Below, piece after piece: positions 1 to 6,200 of a stretch of 6,465 nt of DNA (positions are counted from its first letter, which is position 1; every line of letters begins with the position of its first letter). The stretch covers positions 7,086 to 13,550 of the forward strand of contig DBXD01000050.1 of the NCBI GenBank assembly GCA_002309425.1, written 5' to 3'. Under the pieces are notes generated by a model that worked only from the letters and a program-made list of their open reading frames with translations, was not told where the DNA came from and made no database searches. Source of the DNA: Cyanobacteria bacterium UBA1221. GTDB lineage: Bacteria > Cyanobacteriota > Vampirovibrionia > Gastranaerophilales > Gastranaerophilaceae. Made by a program: the position numbers and the translations under genes.

Positions 1-231
1 CCGGGACAGATTTTACAAGTTGAAGGTAAACTTGCCGCTTCAATAAGCACCTTTTATGACAATGATTCTGCCGTTATCGGATCGAATTTAGAATATGCCG
101 CCATTCATCAGCTTGGAGGTCAAGCAGGTAGAAATAAATCTGTTGAAATCCCTGCAAGACCTTATTTGAAACTTACCGATGATGATTTTAATGAAATAAT
201 ACACGAAACTGAAAAATATTTAGAAAGTTAA
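1..231 (+). CDS. Phage virion morphogenesis / tail completion protein (Mu gpG-like), C-terminal part
   Basis: The 5' end lies outside the window; 76 codons in frame 1 end at TAA 229-231. The visible part carries the hallmarks of the phage virion morphogenesis family (Phage_tail_S, Mu gpG-like): IGSNLEYAAIHQLGG at residues 26-40, followed by IPARPYLKL at 50-58 and a helical C-terminus. Family members act in the virion, at the head-tail junction or tail terminus during assembly. This is therefore a late structural gene and shows that the left side of the window is phage or prophage DNA. Full-length relatives are roughly 140-180 residues, so about half is missing. It is followed after 85 bp by an integrase rather than by further tail genes, which is unusual for a late module. 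The family call rests on remembered motif patterns, but the YAxIHQxGG and IPARPxL signatures are characteristic. Confidence 0.88.
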   Translation, partial: PGQILQVEGKLAASISTFYDNDSAVIGSNLEYAAIHQLGGQAGRNKSVEIPARPYLKLTDDDFNEIIHETEKYLES

Positions 232-316
232 TCCGTTTTTATTTCTTACCCCGACTATTTTATATGGCTTTGTTGCCTGAAAATTAAGGGGTGTAGCAAA
301 TAGAAAGGAGTTAAAA

Positions 317-859
317 ATGACTACAGTAGAACCAATTAGAGACAAAAAAGATGTCGAAAAAGTCGAACGATATCTTCAAAAACAAAGTGCAAGAGACCAT
401 TTGATTTTTGTATTTGGTACAAATAGCGGTCTGCGTATTTCTGACATCGTTGCTTTAAATGTAGGAGATGTCAGAAACAAAAATTATATCCAAATTGTAG
501 AAAAGAAAACAGGCAAAACAAAGCGGTTTCCACTTAATGAGAAATTAAAGACACTAATTGCTGATTTTGTTAAAGGTAAAAGGGACAAAGAGCCGTTATT
601 TAAATCTCTGTGGGGTAGAAGATATAACAGAATTACTGCCTACTATATGATAAGGGAAGCCTGCAAAAATGTCGGACTTGAAGAAAAGATCGGCACACAT
701 TCAATGAGAAAAACATTCGGATATCACCATTATCAACAGTTTAAAGATGTTGCACTTCTGCAAAAAATCTTTAATCATTCAAGTCAGCAGATAACTTTAC
801 GTTATATCGGGATTGAGCAGGATCAAATTGATTACTCTTATAACAACTTTGTTTTATAG
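317..859 (+). CDS. Compact tyrosine recombinase / phage integrase (catalytic domain only)
   Basis: This 180-residue site-specific recombinase would carry out DNA strand exchange through a covalent phosphotyrosine. All catalytic positions are visible: R40 in SGLRISD, K64 in the beta-hairpin EKKTGKTKR, H128 and R131 in THSMRKTFGYHH, H154 in FNHSS, and nucleophile Y163 in TLRYIGI. The protein begins almost directly with the catalytic fold (residues 8-180). It lacks the SAM-like core-binding and arm-binding domains of full-length integrases of about 300-400 residues. Such short forms occur in phages of low-GC bacteria. The start is well supported by AGAAAGGAG at 302-310, six bases upstream. The context is a phage structural gene before it and a regulator cluster after it. 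It could integrate a phage, resolve multimers or invert DNA; the sequence does not say which. Copies of a GTAGCAAAT motif flank the gene and are candidate binding sites. Confidence 0.93.
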   Translation: MTTVEPIRDKKDVEKVERYLQKQSARDHLIFVFGTNSGLRISDIVALNVGDVRNKNYIQIVEKKTGKTKRFPLNEKLKTLIADFVKGKRDKEPLFKSLWGRRYNRITAYYMIREACKNVGLEEKIGTHSMRKTFGYHHYQQFKDVALLQKIFNHSSQQITLRYIGIEQDQIDYSYNNFVL

Positions 860-882
860 TTCCAAACACTCTCTAATAAAGG

Positions 883-1095
883 AATTGCATTACATTTTGA
901 ACACATTACAAAATATCCATAATGTATATTCTAAAACTCAAAAATCTTAAAATTTGCTACTGTGCTTGAATTTTCAGACTTCTGAATTCAACTTTCAAAA
1001 CTTAATGTAGCAGATAAATATTTAAAATGGTATTACCCATGTGTCTATATTTTTCGGCACAAAAAAATTGCATTACTTATTGGATAAAAAGTAAT
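883..1095. repeat. Cluster of ATTAC boxes, including an 11-bp direct repeat, in the 860-1122 gene-free stretch
   Basis: AATTGCATTAC occurs twice exactly, at 883-893 and 1066-1076. Further (C/T)ATTAC copies lie at 904-909 and 1031-1036. An inverted copy lies at 1089-1095, forming a 7-bp inverted repeat ATTACTT (1072-1078) / AAGTAAT (1089-1095) with a 10-bp spacer. The stretch separates the recombinase from the LuxR-type gene that starts at 1123, so regulator operators or recombinase arm sites are the natural readings. Weak promoter-like elements (TTGAAC at 897-902, TATATT at 925-930) are badly spaced, and I do not call a promoter. The repeats are seen directly; their role is inferred. Confidence 0.45.
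955..1012. promoter_or_regulatory. Nested inverted repeats, possible operator or recombinase site
   Basis: TGCTAC (955-960) is matched by GTAGCA (1007-1012). Between them TTGAATT (966-972) is matched by AATTCAA (985-991), with an overlapping TTCAGA/TCTGAA dyad at 973-986. No T-run follows, so this is not an intrinsic terminator for the recombinase gene. The position upstream of a regulator cluster and downstream of an integrase suggests a protein-binding dyad. The function is unproven, and short dyads are common in AT-rich DNA. Confidence 0.3.
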
Positions 1096-1110
1096 CTGAC
1101 TAATCACAAT

Positions 1111-1115
1111 AAGGA
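1111..1115 (+). promoter_or_regulatory. Ribosome binding site fixing the LuxR-type gene start at 1123
   Basis: AAGGA lies seven bases upstream of the ATG at 1123. The longer alternative start at 1027 has no purine-rich element before it and would add 32 residues that do not resemble the family. Confidence 0.6.
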
Positions 1116-1122
1116 TACCGAA

Positions 1123-1497
1123 ATGTATAAACACAAAGCAATTATGACAGAACGCAGACATCAAATTCTAATTTTAATAGCAAAAGGCTATAACAATAAG
1201 CAAATTGCTAAAAAAATGGGCTTAACTCTTTGCCATACTAAATTACAAAAATGGCGTTTGTATTGTTATCTTGGCGATGTTCATTCTGCAATAGATGCAG
1301 TTTATATGGGTTTACAAATGGGATTAATTTCAAAGGAAATTTTATCCGAACCAATTAGAGAGGAAATATATGGAGATGATATTAAACAAACAACGCAAGT
1401 TTTCAGTAACCCTGAAAGAGAACGACTCAAACTCGTGTACATACAGGATAAACAGACATCTGTTCGATACCCTGAAAAAATATTTAGAGCCGTATAG
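1123..1497 (+). CDS. LuxR-type HTH DNA-binding protein, probably the 5' part of a split LuxR-IENR1 gene
   Basis: The protein is 124 residues long. Residues 8-69 match a LuxR/GerE-type helix-turn-helix: MTERRHQILILIAKGYNNKQ resembles the family's LTxRExxVLxLxAxGxxNKE, followed by IAKKMGL and a recognition helix around 35-50. The fold closes with AIDAVYMGLQMGLI, as in LuxR domains. There is no receiver or ligand-binding domain, so it is likely a small phage-type DNA-binding protein. The start at 1123 is chosen on the AAGGA at 1111-1115. After residue 70 the tail is unrecognised and stops at TAG 1495-1497. In the overlap with the next frame (1370-1497) this frame has about 27% G/C at third codon positions, against about 52% in the other, so this looks like the true coding frame up to about 1480-1497. 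The stop is therefore probably produced by a frameshift that separates the protein from the IENR1 module downstream. Confidence 0.7.
   Translation: MYKHKAIMTERRHQILILIAKGYNNKQIAKKMGLTLCHTKLQKWRLYCYLGDVHSAIDAVYMGLQMGLISKEILSEPIREEIYGDDIKQTTQVFSNPERERLKLVYIQDKQTSVRYPEKIFRAV
1357..1364 (+). promoter_or_regulatory. Shine-Dalgarno-like AGAGAGGA before the ATG at 1370
   Basis: AGAGAGGA ends five bases before the ATG at 1370, which opens the IENR1 frame inside the LuxR-type gene. This is the best evidence for independent translation of the downstream frame. It competes with the codon-composition evidence that 1370-1480 is coded in the other frame. Confidence 0.35.
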
Positions 1498-1690
1498 ATC
1501 CTTTCAGGCACAAGCAAGAAAAATTAAATGCATCGAAACCGGGGAAATTTTCAATTCTGCAAGAGAGGCTTGTCATTGGGTAGAATTTGTAAGAGAAACA
1601 GATTATTGTGATATGAACTTAATAAAACAAGCCTGCAAAGGCAAACAGAAAACTTCATACGGGTATCATTGGGAATTTATAAATGATTAA
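1370..1690 (+). CDS. IENR1/NUMOD1-type DNA-binding module, likely the 3' part of the LuxR-type gene
   Basis: The open frame codes 106 residues. Residues 51-103 match the repeat known from homing endonucleases (IENR1, intron-encoded nuclease repeat / NUMOD1): KIKCIETGEIFNSAREA, then LIKQACKGKQKTSYGYHWEF. Conserved features are CIETGExF, SxxEA, the IxxAC-GK turn, and a final GYHW. In known proteins this module binds DNA beside a GIY-YIG or HNH nuclease; no nuclease motif is visible here. Residues 1-42 overlap the LuxR-type gene in the +1 frame. Their third-position G/C content (about 52%) is far above that of the rest of this frame (about 28%), so they are probably not real protein. No other start codon in this frame precedes the module. 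Either it is translated from 1370 with a 128-bp overlap, or it is the end of one gene of about 190 residues interrupted near the A6 run at 1475-1480. The stop is TAA 1688-1690. Confidence 0.6.
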   Translation: MEMILNKQRKFSVTLKENDSNSCTYRINRHLFDTLKKYLEPYRSFQAQARKIKCIETGEIFNSAREACHWVEFVRETDYCDMNLIKQACKGKQKTSYGYHWEFIND

Positions 1691-1711
1691 TAGAAAGGAA
1701 AGTGTTAAATT

Positions 1712-1900
1712 ATGATTAAAGTACCGACAGACAAACCACTATTTCCTACCGAGACTGTTTTAAAAGCATTAGATATTGATAAGAAATTATTATTATATTA
1801 TGAAGAAAATAAAATAATAAAACCTGAAAAAATCAAAGAAAAATCCTATTATTCAATTGATGATTTGGAAAAATTAAGACAAATTATATATAATTCATAG
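1712..1900 (+). CDS. Minimal MerR-like winged-helix DNA-binding protein (excisionase/regulator type)
   Basis: The protein is 62 residues long. Residues 14-58 resemble the MerR N-terminal DNA-binding domain: TVLKALDIDKKLLLYYEENK, then IIKPEKIKEKSYYSIDDLEK, matching the family pattern LRYYExxGLIxPxRxxxxxYRxYxxxDL. There is no effector or dimerisation coiled coil after it. That architecture is typical of phage and mobile-element excisionases and small regulators, and an Xis-like partner of the recombinase at 317-859 is possible but unproven. The gene follows the IENR1 stop by 21 bp, with AGAAAGGAA at 1692-1700 as a somewhat distant (11 bp) ribosome binding site. It precedes the Cro/CI-type gene by 13 bp, so the two are probably co-transcribed. 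Its TAG stop (1898-1900) overlaps the next gene's AGGAG. Confidence 0.7.
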   Translation: MIKVPTDKPLFPTETVLKALDIDKKLLLYYEENKIIKPEKIKEKSYYSIDDLEKLRQIIYNS

Positions 1901-1913
1901 GAGTATCTGAAAT

Positions 1914-2216
1914 ATGGAAACACAGGGCGAAAGGATCAAAAATATTAGGTTAGGCTTACGTTTATCGCAAGATAAGTTCGGTGAAGGTCTTGGAATTACT
2001 AAACAATATGTATCAAATATTGAAAATGGTGTGGCTCTTATGTCTAATGAAAAATTAACGAGCTTGTTATTGAACTTTAATGTGAATATAAACTATATTT
2101 TATCGGGCAAAGGAGATGTATTTTTAGGAGTTGAACAAGAAGATGAAGAGGTTGACGAACTTGAACAAAAAATTCAAAAAGTTGTATTAAATATGAAAGC
2201 GAAAGGATTGTTGTAG
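1914..2216 (+). CDS. Cro/CI-type (XRE family) HTH transcriptional regulator
   Basis: The protein is 100 residues long. Residues 8-62 form an HTH_3/XRE domain: RIKNIRLGLRLSQDKFGEGL, then GITKQYVSNIENG (recognition helix about 29-37), then LTSLLLNFNVNINYILSGKG. The ending INYILSGKGDVFL is the common continuation of phage repressor-type HTH domains. The C-terminus (74-97) is highly charged and helical, probably for dimerisation. There is no LexA/CI peptidase domain, so it would not be self-cleaving. AGGAG at 1899-1903 lies ten bases before the ATG. It is the last gene of the plus-strand cluster and is followed by tandem hairpins and a terminator. Likely roles are lysogeny control or autoregulation. 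An antitoxin is less likely because no toxin-like partner is adjacent. Confidence 0.88.
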   Translation: METQGERIKNIRLGLRLSQDKFGEGLGITKQYVSNIENGVALMSNEKLTSLLLNFNVNINYILSGKGDVFLGVEQEDEEVDELEQKIQKVVLNMKAKGLL

Positions 2217-2250
2217 TTAAACTACAAATGGAAATGAAAAAGATAATAAA

Positions 2251-2306
2251 AGGCTAAAAGCCTAACTCGTAGAGAGTTAATCCCAACCGTTGATGTTTTT
2301 GGTTGG
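2251..2306 (+). other. Tandem RNA hairpins between the XRE gene and the terminator
   Basis: Three short stems lie end to end: AGGCT-aaa-AGCCT (2251-2263), TAACTC-gtaga-GAGTTA (2263-2279, sharing one base with the first), and CCAACC-(12 nt)-GGTTGG (2283-2306). The terminator stem follows three bases later. Together they make a densely structured 3' untranslated region of about 95 nt, which could protect the message from 3' exonucleases or be a processed small RNA. The stems are seen directly; any role is inference. Confidence 0.45.
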
Positions 2307-2308
2307 AG

Positions 2309-2345
2309 GGATATTCTAATTTATTTTAGAGTATCCTTTTTATTT
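2309..2345 (+). terminator. Rho-independent terminator of the plus-strand regulator cluster
   Basis: GGATATTCTAA (2309-2319) pairs with TTAGAGTATCC (2326-2336) around a 6-nt loop, giving 11 pairs including one G-U. A T-rich tract (TTTTTATTTTCTT, from 2337) follows. It lies about 90 bp after the XRE stop at 2216. The T-tract is on the plus strand only, so it does not obviously serve the convergent minus-strand operon. The hairpin's right arm and T-tract lie inside the 3' coding end of the minus-strand gene at 2321-2482. Confidence 0.85.
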
Positions 2346-2482
2346 TCTTCTTGAGATTCTTCATCCTCGTGGATAATTTCCAACTCTTCACCACTTGGAT
2401 CGTGAAACCAATCCGGCCCTTTTACTTTAATTTTGCTATAATCAAATTTGCCTTTAAATAAATTTTCGTTTTCTTTATTCAA
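2321..2482 (-). CDS. Small acidic protein with TTG start, last gene of the hsdR operon
   Basis: This is an unrecognised 53-residue protein, read from TTG at 2482 to TAA at 2323-2321. It begins NKENENLFKGKFDYSKIKVK, has GPDWFHDPSGEELEIIHEDE in the middle, and ends in a lysine/glutamate-rich tail. There are no cysteines, no membrane segment and no signal peptide, so it should be cytosolic. Support for it being real comes from the AAGGGG Shine-Dalgarno nine bases upstream, its start only two bases after the PDZ gene's stop (translational coupling), and mostly A/T-ending codons like its neighbours. A second TTG at 2491-2489 is in frame but sits directly against the Shine-Dalgarno. The function is unknown. 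It converges with, and overlaps, the plus-strand terminator. Confidence 0.6.
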   Translation of the reverse strand: MNKENENLFKGKFDYSKIKVKGPDWFHDPSGEELEIIHEDEESQEENKKDTLK

Positions 2483-2484
2483 TT

Positions 2485-3279
2485 TTACCAACCCCTTAAA
2501 GAATTGTTAATATTAAAAAGTTGCATATTCGTATTTTGCAATTGGAAGTTTTGTTGTTGTAATGAATTATTTATATTGTTTAAATTATTATTCGTTTGTA
2601 TTTGATTCATAGTATTAACAAAATTCTGCGTTGCTTGTTGTCTTGCCATTTGTTGCTGAATTTCAATTTGTCTATCGTTATCTGTTTTTGCAATTTCTCT
2701 ATTTACCAAATTCATTAAACAAGAATTCTGATCAGCCTTTGGATAAGACATACAAGCATCATATCCTTTTTGAAATCCTGATTTTCTCTCTACCCAATAA
2801 TTAACAGGAGCAACATATTGCTGATAATAATTGCGATTTACTTTGCTTGCAATGTTATCTGGAATATAAACATCATCAATTCCTTCAGGTGCGACTTGAT
2901 TCCAATGTAAATCAAAATTCTTATCCTGTTTCTTTTGCGGCACATTTACTTTTGCACGAGTTATTTCATAATTTGTTTTATTGCCGTTATATTTAATTAA
3001 AAGATTAACGGTTGTTCCTTCTTGTCCTGTTATCATTTCTGATATTTGAGGAAGCGTATAAGATTTAGTTTTTACATTATTAACAGATACTATTTCTGCA
3101 CCAACTGGAATATTATATTTTTCGGCAGGAGAATTTGGTAAAACTTGTAAGACAAAAGTCTTTTTACCATAAGGGTCTTTTAATAATCTTGCACCAATTC
3201 CGCATATTTGGTTTTCAACGGCATTTGCCATTGTTAAAGTGAAACATAAAATTGAAAGAGCAACTATTATTTTTTTCAT
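2485..3279 (-). CDS. Exported PDZ-domain protein with Q/N-rich C-terminus
   Basis: The protein has 264 residues when started at the ATG at 3279. MKKIIVALSILCFTLTMANA is a clear Sec signal peptide, with likely cleavage after residue 20. Residues 25-108 form a PDZ domain: GIGARLLKDPYGKKTFVLQV, LPNSPAEKYNIPVGAEIVSV, then QISEMITGQEGTTVNLLIKY. The middle region is unrecognised and has a cysteine pair, C176 and C187, in a YDAC...SC segment that could form a disulfide. Residues about 205-264 are very rich in Gln and Asn with a heptad-like, probably coiled-coil, character. No protease or other enzyme domain is visible, so it is a binding or scaffold protein outside the cytoplasm. The start is chosen because GGAG lies six bases before it and the signal peptide begins there; an in-frame ATG at 3291 lacks a good site. 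It follows hsdR by 15 bp. Confidence 0.85.
   Translation of the reverse strand: MKKIIVALSILCFTLTMANAVENQICGIGARLLKDPYGKKTFVLQVLPNSPAEKYNIPVGAEIVSVNNVKTKSYTLPQISEMITGQEGTTVNLLIKYNGNKTNYEITRAKVNVPQKKQDKNFDLHWNQVAPEGIDDVYIPDNIASKVNRNYYQQYVAPVNYWVERKSGFQKGYDACMSYPKADQNSCLMNLVNREIAKTDNDRQIEIQQQMARQQATQNFVNTMNQIQTNNNLNNINNSLQQQNFQLQNTNMQLFNINNSLRGW
2492..2497 (-). promoter_or_regulatory. Ribosome binding site for the TTG-start gene
   Basis: AAGGGG on the minus strand lies inside the last codons of the PDZ gene. It is spaced nine bases from the TTG at 2482, and this spacing decides between the two in-frame TTG codons. Confidence 0.55.
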
Positions 3280-3285
3280 AACATT

Positions 3286-3289
3286 CTCC
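3286..3289 (-). promoter_or_regulatory. Ribosome binding site choosing the PDZ gene start
   Basis: GGAG on the minus strand is six bases upstream of the ATG at 3279. It lies inside the codons that a start at 3291 would use, favouring the shorter protein whose signal peptide begins MKKII. Confidence 0.6.
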
Positions 3290-3294
3290 ATTGA

Positions 3295-6200
3295 TTATTC
3301 ATCAACACTATACTTTTTGAAGTTTTCTGCCTGTTCAAATACTTCATTATAAACTTCTTTATTGTATTCCGGCGGATAACCGTTTCTGCCGAGGAGTCTT
3401 ATTAAATCAACTTCTAATTCAGCTTTAATATTGGCTTTCTTAAAGCAGTCTGTATATTTTGTTTTATCTGCAACGATTTTCTTTATTTCTTTGCATAAAT
3501 CAATCATTTTAGCATCATCATATTCAAATTTATGATTATCACGAACCGCAACTAAAATGTCATAGAAGGCTTTCTCTTCATAGTCGATTCCCATTTTAGA
3601 AAAAGAATTTTGTTCTTCTTTTAGTTCATGGATTAAATCTATAATTGCATCAACTGTTTCATCGTGGACTTTATCGACATCAATTTCTGTTCGGGTATTA
3701 TACTTGTCAATTATAGCTTTCATCTTTTTGGAGAAATCAACACCTTTGATTTTATTGACTTTCTTAAACTCTTCTATTTTTTGTTTAATAAGTCTTTCTA
3801 AAATCTTAACTTTCATATTTTCCATTGGCAGGGCTTTGATTTTAGCAATATAATCATCGCTGAATATATCAACAAGTTTATTAGTTTCCTTTATTTTAAA
3901 TACTTCTTCAACCCCGGTCGAAGTCAAAGCATCCTCAATTAATTGGCGAACTCTTGCATTCATTTGTGTTGCATCAGGAGCATCGCCTTTTGTAAATTTG
4001 TAAATTACTGAACGGACTGCCATGTAGAAATAAATATAGTCACGTTCTTCTTGCGTAATCTTTTTATTGCTTGTGCAAAGATTATAAGCCTGTTTTAATT
4101 TTTTAGCATTATGCATAAAACGAAGTTGTTTTTCTTCGGTTTTCATCATAAAGTTTGCCGCTTGTTTTAAGCATTTTAATTGTTTTACAGGCTCGTTTAT
4201 AAAGAAGTCTGATGCATCAAAACCATTTAACATTCCTGCAAGCACTTCTAATTGATCTTTAACTATAATAACAGCTTGCTCATCATCATCAAGTCCTTTC
4301 GTTCCTCCGCCGGTATAAGTCCCAATAGCCTTATTCATATTCTTTTTAATGCCGATATAGTCAACAACAAGACCTCTGTCTTTGCCTTCATATACCCTAT
4401 TAACTCTTGAAATAGTTTGAATTAATGTGTGGGAATGAACAGGTTTATCGAGATACATTGTATCCAAACAAGGAACGTCAAAACCTGTGAGCCACATATC
4501 AACAACCATTGCAATTTTAAAGTTTGATTTCTCTTCTTTAAACTGCAAAGCAAAATCTTTTCTGTCTTTGTCTGTTCCGAGCATATCGTATAATTCTTTT
4601 GGATCGTTCTTGTTACTTGTCATAACAAGTTTAATCTTCGGCATTGGCTTTACATCTTTTTTATCAGCTTCAGATAATACAAAGTTTTCATCACATTCTT
4701 TGTATTCTGCCCATTCAGGTCTTAATTCGATAATTTTTTTGTATAACTTATAAGCGATATCTCTGTCGTAGCAAACGAACATTGCCTTACCCATTACGGT
4801 TGAACCCTCTGCGACTCTTGTTTCGTAATGGTTTATAAAATCATTTGCTATAGCATCAATTCTGTCAGGGTGTCCAATGATTTCTTTCATTTTAGCGACA
4901 GTTTTTTTGCTTTCTTCGATTTGATATTCGTTTGCACCTTCTTCTTCGCATTTGTTATAGTAATCTTCAATAATTTTAAGTTTGGATTCATCAAGATAAA
5001 CTTTGGAAGCACGACCTTCATAAACAATTTTAACTGTAATTTGGTCTTCAACTGCTTCTGTCATTGTGTATCTGTCGATAATATCACCGAAAACATCAAG
5101 CGTTGCATCAATTGGTGTACCTGTAAAACCGACATAAGTTGCATTTGGAAGTGAATCGTGCAGATATTTAGCAAAGCCGTATTTCTTTTCGGCTTTTTCT
5201 TCTGACATTACAATTCTCTGTTCTAAATTAGTTTGTGAACGGTGTGCCTCGTCTGAAATACAAATAATATTCTGACGATTACTTAAAAGGTTTATATCTT
5301 CAGAGAATTTTTGAATTGTCGTTAAATAAATGCCACCGCTTTCTCTACCTTCAAGATGTGTTTTTAAATCTTCTCTTGATTTAACCTGAACAATTGTTTC
5401 ATCGCCAATGTATTTTGTAGCACATAAGAATTGTTCTGAAATTTGATCGTCTAAGTCAGTTCTGTCTGTGATAAGCACAATGGTTGGACTTGCAAGAGTT
5501 TTATCTCTCATAAGTAATCTTGATAAGAATAGCATAGTTAGAGATTTGCCGCATCCTGTCGTTCCCCAATATGTGCCACCTTTACCATCACCTTTTGGCT
5601 TAATATGAAGTTTAATGTTATCTAATAACTTGCGTGATGCATAATATTGCGGATACCTGCAAACTATTTTCAAACTGTTTGTTGATTTATCCGGGAAATA
5701 AACAAAATTGTGGATTACATCAAGCAAAGTTTCCTTATTGAATAAGCCTTCAATCATTGTTTCTAAAGAATCAATGCCGTCAGCTTCTTCGCCCATAAAT
5801 TCTGTTGTTCGCCAAGCATAGAAAAACTCATATTTGGCAAAAATAGAACCGCATTTATTATTAACACCATCTGAAATTACACAGAAAGCATTGTATTTAA
5901 ATAATTCAGGAATATCTCTTGTGTATCTGATTGTTATTTGTTCAAAAGCATCTTTAATAGTTGTGTTTTCTTTAACAGCACTCTTAAACTCAAATACCAC
6001 CAAAGGCAATCCGTTTATATAGATAATTGCATCAGGTATTCTTTTTTCAGTTCCCTGAATTTCTAACTGATTTACAACTTTGATTATGTTTTTTTCAGGG
6101 TTTTCATAATCAATAAAATTAATATATAAATCCTGCTTGGTTTTATCTTCTCTTTTGATAATTAAACCTTCCATAATCAGGTTCATTATTTCTTTGTTAG

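Noticed and set aside
232..316. Terminator or attachment site between the gpG-like gene and the integrase
   Set aside because: Only a 3-bp stem (GGC/GCC) and a widely spaced ACCCC/GGGGT pair are seen, and no T-run follows a stable stem.
897..930. Sigma-70 promoter (TTGAAC ... TATATT) upstream of the regulator cluster
   Set aside because: The spacing is 22 bp, and the better spaced hexamer (TAATGT) is a poor -10. Such matches are frequent in AT-rich DNA.
1027..1122. Longer N-terminus for the LuxR-type protein, from the ATG at 1027
   Set aside because: No ribosome binding site precedes 1027, the added 32 residues do not look like the family, and the segment carries operator-like repeats. The ATG at 1123 has a well-spaced AAGGA.
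1302..1517. Minus-strand 71-codon open frame antisense to the LuxR/IENR1 region
   Set aside because: It lies opposite better supported frames, shows no recognisable motif and is best explained as a shadow.
4487..6022. Plus-strand open frames inside hsdR (4487-4753, 4828-5154, 5834-6022)
   Set aside because: They are antisense to an intact, motif-rich hsdR and their low-complexity Phe/Ser-rich products are typical of reversed coding DNA.
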